Below are positions 10,494 to 22,000 of a stretch of DNA of 64,000 nt, one piece after another; the stretch's first letter is position 1, and each line of letters begins with the position of its first letter. This stretch comes from Stenotrophomonas rhizophila (lineage in GTDB: Bacteria; Pseudomonadota; Gammaproteobacteria; Xanthomonadales; Xanthomonadaceae). Location: positions 865,501-929,500 of the forward strand of contig NZ_CP016294.1 in assembly GCF_001704155.1 (NCBI RefSeq), read 5' to 3'. The position numbers were made by a program, and so were the translations under genes. The notes beneath the pieces are model-generated. The model had not been told where the DNA came from, searched no databases, and saw only the letters and a program-made list of their open reading frames with translations.

Positions 10494-11642
10494 TCATGCT
10501 TCGGAATCGCTCCAGCCGTGGTCGGAGTCCGCGCCTGCATCAAGCAGATGGCTGCCGCGGCCAGAATCGGAGCTGTAGCCGGACAGCGATTCCTTGTGCT
10601 TGTCCGTCATCAGCTCGAAGCCCTTGACCAAGCCTGCAGCGACCCGCAACGGGGAAGGGCTGGTGGCGCTAGAAGGGGATGGGCTGGCGGCGCTAGAGAC
10701 GGTGCTTTCCACGCTCGCCTGGCGCGCCTGGCGTTGTGCAACCGCGATGAGCATGTCTGCCATCAGATCGTCGTGGGAAGGGGATGAGAACAGGGCGTGT
10801 GCCATCCTGCCCGGAGATGGCCGCGGCGATGGCGGACCGGGAGTGCCGGTCGCAGGAGGCAGCGGCGGAGGCGGCGGTATGTCGACCGCAGGCGCAGCGT
10901 TGTCGTCGCTGAAGGCGTTCAACATTGCCTCGAATGCCTCGATTTCGCGTGTCTCCTTGTCGAACCGCACGTCGGCAGCGATGCGTTCCTCAGCCGAGAC
11001 TGGATCCCACTCGTCATCTGAATCGCTGTCGCTCAGCAACGACGGTGATTCAGCGTCATTGGCGTCGGCCGAGGTCGTATCGTCGATCTGGTTGGCAAGG
11101 GTCAGAGGGCTGGCGACATCGATTGCTTCGGCATCGTACCCATCCACTTCGCCGAAGAAGCTGCCCAGGTCCTTCTCCCCTTGAACAAGCGCGGCGGCCT
11201 GTCGATCCAATGCATCCATTGCCACCGATGGTTGGGAGGTGAGACCTGCTTGATCGAAGCCCAGGGGATGACGTTCATTGCCGCTCTTCGGCACCGGAAT
11301 GCGCGCGCCCGGTCCGTGGTGCAACCAGCTGGTGCCTTTGGTGGTGACGATGCACGCGAGACGGTTGGAAACGGACGTTGGGGAGCACGGTTGAACCTGC
11401 TGCGGCGCTTCATGCCGCTCCGGCTGAAGTGGCAGTGCTGTGAGCCTGGCGCGGGGAAGGGTGACCACAACGCCGGGATCGATGCGGGGTGCTCGCGACC
11501 ATCCGGTGGGCAGGTGGTTGCGGATCTGTTTGAGCGTGAGTGGCTTGAGCTGATCCCGGATCGAGACCTTTTCTCTGGCGTTCTGGTTGCCGAGTAAAGC
11601 GCAAATGCGCAGCAGGGCGGTAGGGGTCCGCATGGGATGCAA
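10494..11642 (-). CDS. Hypothetical acidic, proline/serine-rich protein
   Basis: 382 residues, not recognised. It has no evident signal peptide or membrane segment. A basic N-terminal third (IRDQLKPLTLKQIRNHLPTG) is followed by an acidic block (LLSDSDSDDEWDPVSAEER), the segment ADVRFDKETREIEAFEAM, a polyproline tract (DIPPPPPLPPATGTPGPPS), a Ser-rich stretch (ASPSPSSATSPSP) and a Ser/Asp C-terminus. The DVRF segment and the polyproline tract recur in the smaller neighbour at 11741, suggesting paralogy. Local GC is about 57-60% on the lines I counted, against well above 70% in parts of purL, hinting at foreign origin. The start is uncertain because no clear Shine-Dalgarno is seen. Confidence 0.6.
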   Translation of the reverse strand: MHPMRTPTALLRICALLGNQNAREKVSIRDQLKPLTLKQIRNHLPTGWSRAPRIDPGVVVTLPRARLTALPLQPERHEAPQQVQPCSPTSVSNRLACIVTTKGTSWLHHGPGARIPVPKSGNERHPLGFDQAGLTSQPSVAMDALDRQAAALVQGEKDLGSFFGEVDGYDAEAIDVASPLTLANQIDDTTSADANDAESPSLLSDSDSDDEWDPVSAEERIAADVRFDKETREIEAFEAMLNAFSDDNAAPAVDIPPPPPLPPATGTPGPPSPRPSPGRMAHALFSSPSHDDLMADMLIAVAQRQARQASVESTVSSAASPSPSSATSPSPLRVAAGLVKGFELMTDKHKESLSGYSSDSGRGSHLLDAGADSDHGWSDSEA

Positions 11643-11658
11643 TGCGCCATAAGGGAAA

Positions 11659-11684
11659 GGACCGCCATTATTGAATGGCGGTCC
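11659..11684 (-). terminator. Hairpin after the 121-residue accessory gene
   Basis: Perfect 11-bp inverted repeat (GGACCGCCATT / AATGGCGGTCC) with a short loop. On the minus strand it follows the stop of the gene at 11741 and is succeeded by a T-rich run, so it probably terminates that gene just before the start of the next one at 11642. Confidence 0.55.
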
Positions 11685-11740
11685 CCGACGGCTTTCAGAA
11701 AATGCTCAAGCCCGTGCGCGTGCGCACGGCTGCGTCGTCC

Positions 11741-12106
11741 TCAGTCGCGATTGACCCTTTCCTGCGTGGGCGGCGCAAACCAGTGGCGCTGCGCGTTGGC
11801 TATATCCAGCGCCTCGCGCGCAAAGCGCACATCGAATTCGGCCAACTCCGTTTCGGTGTAGGCCACATCATCGAAGTCACTGCCCCAAGCGTCATCTTCG
11901 AGAGATGCATCGGGACAGCCCTCGATGGTGTTGGTCCGATCGCGTAGCGGGGTGGGCTGGTTCGCGACGCTGCCGAGCGTCACGGAAGGCGGTGCTGCCG
12001 GTGACGCGGTCGGGCGCGGCGGAACCGGTGGCGGGACACTGGAGAAGGTGTGCAACCGGGTAACGGTAGCGGCTGTGCTGGCAGCAGTGACAGGCGGGCT
12101 GGGCAT
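11741..12106 (-). CDS. Small acidic/proline-rich hypothetical protein, possible truncated paralogue
   Basis: 121 residues, not recognised. A Pro-rich N-terminal half (SSVPPPVPPRPTASPAAPPS) is followed by acidic DDAWGSDFDDVAYTE and the segment ELAEFDVRFAREALDIANAQ, which parallels ADVRFDKETREIEAFEAM of the 382-residue neighbour. It ends soon after this segment, where the neighbour continues for over 150 residues. A sigma70-like promoter and a hairpin terminator bracket the gene, so it is probably expressed on its own. Local GC is low for the window. Function unknown. Confidence 0.5.
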   Translation of the reverse strand: MPSPPVTAASTAATVTRLHTFSSVPPPVPPRPTASPAAPPSVTLGSVANQPTPLRDRTNTIEGCPDASLEDDAWGSDFDDVAYTETELAEFDVRFAREALDIANAQRHWFAPPTQERVNRD

Positions 12107-12148
12107 GCGGGCATCCCGAGGAGGGCTGAGTCGTTGACCGCATCATTC

Positions 12149-12177
12149 TGTCTACTGCACTTGGCCGCTACTTTCAA
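12149..12177 (-). promoter_or_regulatory. Putative sigma70 promoter of the 121-residue accessory gene
   Basis: On the minus strand TTGAAA (12177-12172) is followed after exactly 17 bp by TAGACA (12154-12149), about 40 bp upstream of the ATG at 12106, in an AT-rich patch. Both hexamers match the consensus at 4-5 of 6 positions. Confidence 0.5.
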
Positions 12178-12224
12178 AAACGATTCACTTTGCGGTGGTC
12201 GCGACATGGACAATACGAAACGAA

Positions 12225-12252
12225 GCGCCCGGAGCGATGCCGCTCCGGGCGC
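12225..12252 (-). terminator. Terminator after the chitinase gene
   Basis: Perfect 12-bp inverted repeat GCGCCCGGAGCG / CGCTCCGGGCGC with a 4-base loop, immediately downstream of the chitinase stop on the minus strand and followed there by TTCGTTTCGTATT. It has the stem and T-rich tail of an intrinsic terminator. Confidence 0.7.
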
Positions 12253-12260
12253 GCTGCCGC

Positions 12261-14363
<2,103 letters not shown>

Positions 14364-14673
14364 GTCGTACTCCGATCAGGTGGTGGGCGCTGGACGGCAG
14401 GGTGTCGCCAGCGTTGCAGCAGGTCCGGGGCCGGTGAGAGAGGCCGGCAACAGCAGAGGGGGCGGACGCGGGGCCCGCCGGCGGTGTGCCGGGCAGGTGG
14501 TGGCAACGTTGTCATGGTTTGCCCGCCCAATCCGTGCGCCAGCGCAAGGTTCGGGGTGCCGGTTCGTTCGGGCGGAGCACGCGGACCGGGCTGCAACCGA
14601 CCCCGGGACCGACCACCGGCCGGCACGGACCGGTACAATAGTGGGCCCCGTTCCCAACCACGGTTCCCCGGAC
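14364..14673. other. Divergent intergenic region chitinase / purL
   Basis: About 310 bp between two divergent starts, so it should hold both promoters. A TACAAT hexamer at 14634-14639, 40 bp before purL, is a candidate -10, but no good -35 stands 16-18 bp upstream. No palindrome or small gene is convincing. Confidence 0.5.
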
Positions 14674-17600
14674 ATGATGGTCCTCGAGGGCGCATCCGCC
14701 CTTTCGCCGTTCCGCCGCGAACGTCTTGAATCCCGCCTCCAGTCCCTGGCCGCCGATCTGCGCATTACCGGTGCCTGGCATGTGTACTTCATCCAGACCG
14801 AGGGCGATGCCGCCCCGGACCCGGTGGTCCTGACCCGGATCCTGGAAGCCGAGCCGGCCCCGGCAGTACGCGAGGACGGGGCAATCAGCCGCTTCGTGGT
14901 GCCGCGCCTGGGCACGCTGTCGCCGTGGTCGAGCAAGGCCACCGAACTGGTGCGTGGCGCCGGGCAGCCGATCCGCCGGGTGGAACGTGGCCTGCGCATC
15001 GACCTGGCCGGCTGGCCGGCCGACACGGCCGCGCGCGAGGCGGTTATCCGCGCGCTGCACGACCCGATGACCCAGTCGGTGCTGGACGATGCCGCCCAGG
15101 CCCAGGCGCTGTTCACCGCGCCGGCCCGTGGCGAGCTGGAGCGGGTAGCGCTGGAAGACCTGGAAGCGGCCAACCGCCGCCTGGGCCTGGCCATGGCCCA
15201 GGACGAGATCGACTACCTGCGCCAGCGCTTCGGCGAGCTGGGCCGCAAGCCGTCGGACGTGGAACTGATGATGTTCGCGCAGGCGAACTCCGAACACTGC
15301 CGGCACAAGATCTTCAATGCCAGCTGGACCATCGATGGCGCCGACCAGGCCCATTCGCTGTTCCGCATGATCAAGAACACCCACCAGCAGACTCCGCAGC
15401 ACACGCTCAGCGCGTACAGCGACAACGCGGCGGTGGTGGCCGGTTTCCCGGCCGCGCGCTACCGCCCGGACCCGGCCACGGGCGAGTACCGCAGCGAAGC
15501 GGTGGTCGATTCGGCGTTCTGCATCAAGGTGGAAACGCATAACCACCCGACCGCGATCGCGCCGTTCCCGGGCGCCTCCACCGGCGCCGGCGGCGAGATC
15601 CGCGACGAAGGCGCCACCGGCCGCGGCGGCAAGCCCAAGGCCGGCCTGACCGGCTTCTCGGTTTCGCACCTGCGCATCCCGACCCTGCCGCAGCCGTGGG
15701 AGGCGCCGCGCGCGCTGAACCCGCGCATGGCGCCGGCGCTGGACATCATGCTGGAAGGCCCGCTCGGCGGCGCCGCGTTCAACAACGAATTCGGCCGGCC
15801 GAACCTGCTGGGCTACTTCCGCAGCTTCGAGCTGCCCGAAGGTGACGGCCTGACCCGCGCCTACGACAAGCCGATCATGCTGGCCGGCGGCCTCGGTGCG
15901 ATCGACCAGGTCCAGGTCGAAAAGCTCAAGCTGCAGCCGGGCGATGCGGTGATCGTGCTCGGCGGCCCGGCCATGCTGATCGGGCTGGGCGGCGGTGCGG
16001 CCAGTTCGGTGGCCTCCGGCGAAAGCGCCGAGGACCTGGATTTCGCCAGCGTGCAGCGCGACAACCCGGAAATGGAGCGCCGCTGCCAGGAAGTGATCGA
16101 CCGATGCGTCGCGCTGGGCCTGGACAACCCGATCCGCTGGTTCCATGACGTCGGCGCCGGTGGCCTGTCCAACGCGATTCCCGAGCTGCTGCACGACTCC
16201 GGCGTGGGCGGCGTGATCGACCTGGGCAAGGTGCCCACCGATGACCCGTCGCTGTCGCCGATGCAGCTGTGGTGCAACGAATCGCAGGAGCGCTATGTGC
16301 TCGGCGTGCCGCAGGCGCGCCTGGCCGAGTTCGCCGCGCTGTGCGCGCGCGAGCGCTGCCCGTTCGCCGCGGTCGGCGTGGCCACGGCCGAAGAACGCCT
16401 GGTGGTCGCCTATGGCGCGACGGTCGGCAACATTCCGGCCGACGCCCCGATCGACCTGCCGATGGACGTGCTGTTCGGCAAGCCGCCGAAGATGCACCGC
16501 GACACCGCGCACCCGCCGGCGCCGCGCTGGCCGTCGCTGAAGACCGCTGGCCTGGACCTGCACGAGGCAGGCCTGCGCGTGTTGGCGCACCCGTCGGTGG
16601 CGTCGAAGAACTTCCTGGTCACCATCGGTGACCGCAGCGTCGGTGGCCTGACCGCACGCGAACAGATGATCGGTCCGTGGCAGCTGCCGCTGTCCGACGT
16701 TGCCATCACCCTGGCCGGCTTCGATACGCTGGCCGGCGAAGCGATGTCGATCGGCGAGCGCACCCCGCTGGCGCTGCTCGATGCCGCCGCCTCGGCGCGC
16801 ATGGCGGTGGGCGAAGCGATCACCAACCTGTGCGCGGCCCCGGTCGATGCGCTGGAAACGGTGAAGCTTTCTGCGAACTGGATGGCCGCGGCGGGCCACA
16901 ACGGCGAAGACGCGCTGCTGTACGACGCCGTGCGCGCAGTGGGCATGGAACTGTGCCCGCAGCTGGACCTGAGCATCCCGGTCGGCAAGGACTCGCTGTC
17001 CATGCAGGCGCAGTGGCACGACGCCGGTGAGGCGCACAAGTCGGTGTCGCCGGTGTCGCTGGTGATCACCGCGTTCGCGCCGGTGGCCGATGCCAGCACC
17101 CAGCTGACCCCGCTGCTGGACCGCGAGACGGAAAGCGAGCTCTGGCTGATCGGCCTGGGCGCCGGCAAGCAGCGCCTGGGCGGTTCGATCCTGGCCCAGG
17201 TGCACGCCGACCACAGCGCGCTGCCGGCGTTCGCCGGTGCCGTGCCGGACCTGGACGATCCGCAGCGCCTGCGTGCGTTCTTCGAACTGATCCGCGACGC
17301 ACGCCAGTCCGGCCTGCTGCTGGCCTATCACGACCGCAGCGACGGCGGCGCGTTCGCCGCGCTGTGCGAAATGGCCTTCGCCTCGCGCCAGGGCCTGGAC
17401 ATCACCCTGGATGCGTGGGGCGATGATCCGTTCCGCAGCCTGTTCAACGAAGAGCTGGGCGCAGTGGTGCAGATCGCCCGCGAAGACCGCGCGGCCTTCG
17501 CCGACCTGGTGGAGCGCCACGCGCTGACCGAATGTGCCCAGCGCATCGCCCGCCCGACCACCGCCCCGGTGGTGCGCGTGTCGCTGCAGGGCGAAAGCCT

Positions 17601-18558
17601 GGTTGAATGGCGCTGGGAAGCGCTGTTCGATGCCTGGTGGTCGGTCACCCACGCCATGCAGAAGCTGCGCGACAACCCCGACAACGCCGACCAGGAGCGC
17701 GCCATCGCGCGCAGCTTCACCGCGCCGGGCCTGAAGCCGAAGCTCAGCTTCGACCTCAATGAGGATGTGGCAGCGCCGTTCATCAACACCGGCGCGCGTC
17801 CGCGCGTGGCGGTGCTGCGCGAGCAGGGCGTCAACGGCCAGATCGAAATGGCCAACATCTTCGAACGCGCCGGCTTCCGCAGCGTGGACGTGCACATGAG
17901 CGACCTGATCGCCGGCCGCGTCGACCTGGCCGATTTCACCGGCCTGGCCGCCTGTGGCGGCTTCAGCTACGGCGACGTGCTGGGTGCGGGCCGCGGCTGG
18001 GCCACCTCGGTGCTGGAGCGCAGCGCGCTGCGTGATGCCTTTGCCGGCTTCTTCGCCCGCCAGGACAGCTTCGCGCTGGGCGTGTGCAACGGCTGCCAGA
18101 TGCTGAGCCAGCTCAAGGACATCATCCCCGGTGCGGAGCACTGGCCGCAGTTCCGGCGCAACCGCAGCGAGCAGTTCGAAGCCCGCACCGCGTTGCTGGA
18201 GATCGTCGAATCGCCGTCGATCCTGCTGCGTGGCATGGCCGGTTCGCGCCTGCCGGTGGCGGTGGCGCACGGCGAAGGCCAGGCGGTGTTCGCCAATGCC
18301 GTCGACCAGGCCGCCGCCCGCGTGTCGCTGCGGTATGTCGATGGCGACGGCAACGTGGCCACCCAGTACCCGCTGAACCCGAACGGCTCGCCCGATGGCA
18401 TCACCGGCCTGACCACCACCGATGGCCGCGTGACGATCATGATGCCGCACCCGGAGCGCACCCCGCGCGCGGTGAACCTCAGCTGGCGTCCGGCGGAATG
18501 GAACGGCGACTCGCCGTGGCTGCGCATGTTCCGCAACGCAAGAGTATGGTGCGGCTGA
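14674..18558 (+). CDS. purL: Phosphoribosylformylglycinamidine synthase PurL
   Basis: 1294 residues, the long single-chain form typical of gammaproteobacteria (E. coli 1295). It converts FGAR, glutamine and ATP to FGAM in de novo purine synthesis. Visible: the N-terminal PurS-like domain, the two AIR-synthase-like halves of the synthetase (for example [21 protein letters not shown] and [11 protein letters not shown]), and the C-terminal class I glutamine amidotransferase with [11 protein letters not shown], nucleophile Cys1138 in GVCNGCQM, and the PHPER motif supplying the remaining triad residues. The start [14 protein letters not shown] matches the family; the in-frame ATGs at 14674 and 14677 cannot be distinguished. 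A strong intrinsic terminator follows. Confidence 0.97.
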   Translation: MMVLEGASALSPFRRERLESRLQSLAADLRITGAWHVYFIQTEGDAAPDPVVLTRILEAEPAPAVREDGAISRFVVPRLGTLSPWSSKATELVRGAGQPIRRVERGLRIDLAGWPADTAAREAVIRALHDPMTQSVLDDAAQAQALFTAPARGELERVALEDLEAANRRLGLAMAQDEIDYLRQRFGELGRKPSDVELMMFAQANSEHCRHKIFNASWTIDGADQAHSLFRMIKNTHQQTPQHTLSAYSDNAAVVAGFPAARYRPDPATGEYRSEAVVDSAFCIKVETHNHPTAIAPFPGASTGAGGEIRDEGATGRGGKPKAGLTGFSVSHLRIPTLPQPWEAPRALNPRMAPALDIMLEGPLGGAAFNNEFGRPNLLGYFRSFELPEGDGLTRAYDKPIMLAGGLGAIDQVQVEKLKLQPGDAVIVLGGPAMLIGLGGGAASSVASGESAEDLDFASVQRDNPEMERRCQEVIDRCVALGLDNPIRWFHDVGAGGLSNAIPELLHDSGVGGVIDLGKVPTDDPSLSPMQLWCNESQERYVLGVPQARLAEFAALCARERCPFAAVGVATAEERLVVAYGATVGNIPADAPIDLPMDVLFGKPPKMHRDTAHPPAPRWPSLKTAGLDLHEAGLRVLAHPSVASKNFLVTIGDRSVGGLTAREQMIGPWQLPLSDVAITLAGFDTLAGEAMSIGERTPLALLDAAASARMAVGEAITNLCAAPVDALETVKLSANWMAAAGHNGEDALLYDAVRAVGMELCPQLDLSIPVGKDSLSMQAQWHDAGEAHKSVSPVSLVITAFAPVADASTQLTPLLDRETESELWLIGLGAGKQRLGGSILAQVHADHSALPAFAGAVPDLDDPQRLRAFFELIRDARQSGLLLAYHDRSDGGAFAALCEMAFASRQGLDITLDAWGDDPFRSLFNEELGAVVQIAREDRAAFADLVERHALTECAQRIARPTTAPVVRVSLQGESLVEWRWEALFDAWWSVTHAMQKLRDNPDNADQERAIARSFTAPGLKPKLSFDLNEDVAAPFINTGARPRVAVLREQGVNGQIEMANIFERAGFRSVDVHMSDLIAGRVDLADFTGLAACGGFSYGDVLGAGRGWATSVLERSALRDAFAGFFARQDSFALGVCNGCQMLSQLKDIIPGAEHWPQFRRNRSEQFEARTALLEIVESPSILLRGMAGSRLPVAVAHGEGQAVFANAVDQAAARVSLRYVDGDGNVATQYPLNPNGSPDGITGLTTTDGRVTIMMPHPERTPRAVNLSWRPAEWNGDSPWLRMFRNARVWCG

Positions 18559-18600
18559 ACGGCGGTGCACGTCGCGTGAAAGACGAGTGAAAGAGAAGTG

Positions 18601-18635
18601 AAAAAAGACCGCCGACCTGTTCGGCGGTTTTTTTT
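18601..18635 (+). terminator. Intrinsic terminator of purL
   Basis: Stem ACCGCCGA / TCGGCGGT with a 5-base loop, an A-run before and eight T's after it. This is the strongest rho-independent terminator in the window, 43 bp after the purL stop. Confidence 0.9.
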
Positions 18636-18792
18636 GGGTGGCGTTCAAGTCGAGCACAGCCAACGAGTTACAGCGCGTTACATGTGTGAAGTCGCGTGAT
18701 GGCGAATGCTCACATCGATCTAACAAAATGCGTTGATGAATAGTCGAATGTGTGACGCCTTGCGCGTTCGAACACTTTCGTCTGTCAAAGTC

Positions 18793-18821
18793 TTGACGCC
18801 ATGGAAACCGTGCGTTAACAC
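18793..18821 (+). promoter_or_regulatory. Putative sigma70 promoter of the adhesin
   Basis: TTGACG (18793-18798) followed after 17 bp by TAACAC (18816-18821); a 16-bp spacer would give TTAACA. It stands in an AT-rich region about 200 bp before the adhesin start. Confidence 0.45.
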
Positions 18822-19018
18822 TGAGTTCTCAGTTTGCAATCGTTCAGTTCGGAATCAACCGCAAGGATGGCGAGTTCTCTGTTCGTTGATCGCGCCGATA
18901 GCGCGCCATCCGGCACAACGCAGTAAATCAAGCGGAAAACGCCCCCAGGGGACGTTGGGCCACGCGGCCTGGCGTTGGCGTCGCTTTGCCCAAAACCAGC
19001 CAACCAGGAGTCGCATCG

Positions 19019-22000
19019 ATGAATCGGATTTATCGCAAGGTCTGGAACAAAGCACTGGGGCAGATGGTCGTTGCCTCCGAACTCGCCAGCAGCCAGACCC
19101 CGGGCGTGGTCATCGATCAGCGACGATCTTCCGCCACGCGCGGTGGCGCCGTGCTCTCGGCCGCCATTGCGTTGACGCTTGGATTGGGCATGACCGGGGC
19201 GATGTCCGACGCGCATGCGCAGTCAGTGGAAGTGGGCGGCAATGCCAACTGCGTGGTGCTCAACAGCAACGTGATCGACAGCTGCGTGGTGGATGGCAAT
19301 GCGACCGCATCGGGCGCGAACGCCGTGGCCATCGGCAGCAACAGCACCGCCTCGGCGGCCAACAGCGTGGCGCTCGGCGCCGGCTCGCGCGCTGCACGCG
19401 CCAACACGGTGTCGGTCGGTGATGCCGGCAAGGAACGCCAGGTCACCAACGTGGCCGCCGGCACTGCGGCCACCGATGCGGTGAACAAGGCGCAGCTCGA
19501 CACCGTTGCTGCAACGGCCGCCAGCGCAACGCGCTACTTCAAGGCGGACGGCGAAGGCAACGACAGCGATGCAGCCCGCATCGAAGGCGAAGGCGCACTC
19601 GCTGCCGGCGCCAGTGCCAATGCCGACGGCGACGGCGCCACCGCGCTGGGCCGCAACAGCCAGGCGCTGGCCAACGCCACCACGGCGGTAGGCAGCGATG
19701 CCGTTGCCGCCGGCCTGGGCGGCAGCGCATTCGGCCAGAACAGCCTGGCCATCGGCGATGCCACCGTTGCGGTGGGTCAGAGCGCGATGGCGTTCGGACT
19801 GGGTGACGTGGCGCTGGGCGCGTCCGCGTTTGCCGCCAGCGAAAATGGCGCAGCCACCGCCATTGGCGGGCTGGCCGAAGCCAGCGCCGATGGCGCTACC
19901 GCCATTGGTGGCGGTGCACTGGCGATCGGCGCGGGCAGCACCTCGCTCGGCCGCGGCGCCGGCAGCGGCGGCGAAGCCTCGATTGCGGTGGGTGCGTTCA
20001 GCACGGCGGTGGCCGACTTCAGTGCGGCGCTGGGTTCCAACTCCGCAGCGGTTGCGGTCGGCAGCGTCGCGCTGGGTGCAGGCTCCTACGCCGATCGCGT
20101 GGACACCGTGTCGGTCGGCAACGACAACGGCCTGCAACGGCAGATCACCAACGTCGCCGCCGGCACCGAAGCCGGTGATGCGGTGAACAAGGCCCAGCTC
20201 GACGAGGTGGGCGAGGTGGCAGGCACCACCGCGAAGTACGTGCAGGCTACCGGCAGCGCCGACAGCGACGCAGGCGCCTTTGCCGACGGCGACAACGCCA
20301 CGGCCGTGGGCGAAGCCACCAATGCGCTCGGCACCGGCACCACCGCGCTCGGCAGCGGCGCCACGGCGGTGGCGCAGAACGCCACCGCGGTGGGCTACAA
20401 CGCGCTGGCCAGCGGCCAGAACAGCGCCGCCTTCGGCACCAACGCGCAGGCCAACGGCCCGGGCAGCGTGGCGGTGGGCGGCACTGCCGTGGATGAAGAC
20501 GGCAACCCGCTGATCACCAACGGCGGCGTGCCGGTCGATACCGGCGCCACCAGCGCCGGCGTCGGCGGCACCGCCGTCGGCGCCAGCGCGGAAGCGGCGG
20601 GCTTTGCCGCCTCGTCGTATGGCGTCGGCGCCTATGCGGCCGGCGCACAGTCGTCGGCGTTCGGCGCGGTGGCCAATGCCACCGGCGACTACGCCACGGC
20701 GGTGGGCACGCAGAGCGCGGCCAGCGGCACCAGCAGCACCGCCATCGGCGGTCCGGTCGACCTGATTCCCGGCCTGGGCTTCTTCGTCGACACCCAGGCC
20801 AGTGGCGAGGCCGCCACCGCGGTCGGCGCCGGTGCGATTGCCAGCGGCGACTACGCCGTGGCCAACGGCACGCTCAGCGAAGCCTCGGGCACAGAAGCCA
20901 CCGCCGTGGGCTACTTCGCCTACGCACCGGGCGAAGGCGCGTCCGCACTCGGTGCGGAAAGCTGGGCCAGTGGCGAACTGAGCACGGCCGTCGGCTTCTA
21001 CAGCACCGCGCGCGGCGCCAACAGCGTCGCCTTGGGCGCCAATTCCACCGCCGTGCGCGACAACACGGTGTCGGTCGGCGATGTCGGCAACGAACGCCAG
21101 ATCACCCATGTCGCCGCCGGCACCGAAGCCACCGATGCGGTCAACAAGGCGCAGCTGGATGCCGTCGCCGGGACTGCGGACGGCACCGCCTATCGCTTCA
21201 AGGCCAACGGCTCGCAGGACAGCGACGTGGGCGCGTTCGCCGATGGCGACGGCGCGCTCGCTGCAGGCGAGGCCAGCAATGCCATCGGCGCAGGCGCCAC
21301 CTCGGTGGGCAACGGTGCGTCTGCAGTGGGCGATGACACGTTGGCCGTGGGCCGCAATGTCGCCGCCACCGGCAACGGCAGCGTCGCCATTGGTGGCGTC
21401 GGCCAGGCCTACGACCAGTACAACTCGCCGATCGTGGATGCCGATGGCAACGCGGTGACGGTGGGCACCACCGCCGCGCAGGATGCCGTTGCCGTCGGTG
21501 CAGGTGCACAGGCCACCGGCGCGCAGAGCAACGCGTACGGCGGCGGCGCACAGGCCACCGGCGACAACAGCCTGGCGCAGGGCTACAAGTCGCGCGCCAC
21601 GGGTGAGTACAGCGTGGCGCAGGGCGACAACGCCTTCGCCAGCGGCAGCGAAAGCACCGCCACCGGTGCCTATGCGTGGGCCACCAGCGATGGTGCCACC
21701 GCGTTCGGTTCCAGCGCGTGGGCCACCGAGGCCAACGCCACCGCCGTCGGCTATGCGGCCTGGGCGGACGGCAGCGGCGCCACCTCGATCGGCTACAACA
21801 GCTGGGCGCGCGGCAACAGCGCCACCGCGCTCGGCCGCGGCGCGTTCGGTTACGGTGACAACAGCGTCGCGGTGGGTTACCAGGCGTTGGGCAACAGCAT
21901 CAACACCATCGCCATCGGCACGAATGTCGTGGCCGGCGGCGAAAGCGCGATCGGCATCGGTGCGGGCAGCAACGCCAGTGCCGCCAACGCGGTGGCGCTG

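Larger units (their letters stand above)
18559..19018 (+). other. Intergenic region and long leader upstream of the adhesin
   Basis: 460 bp. It holds the purL terminator and, from about 18640, an AT-richer stretch with a sigma70-like promoter (18793-18821) giving a predicted leader of roughly 190 nt before the adhesin ATG. No small gene or riboswitch family was recognised. Confidence 0.55.

Noticed and set aside
11980..12213. 77-codon frame overlapping the start of the 121-residue gene, considered as a frameshifted N-terminus
   Set aside because: It covers the promoter-like AT-rich patch, and no similarity to the neighbouring accessory protein's N-terminus was seen.
18660..18720. Possible Clp/CRP site in the adhesin leader
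   Set aside because: TGTGA- and TCACA-like words are present, but their spacing does not fit the TGTGA-N6-TCACA consensus.
14512..18726. Open frame of about 1400 codons antisense to purL
   Set aside because: Same GC artefact; composition (His/Gln/Arg-rich) is not protein-like, and PurL is complete on the plus strand.
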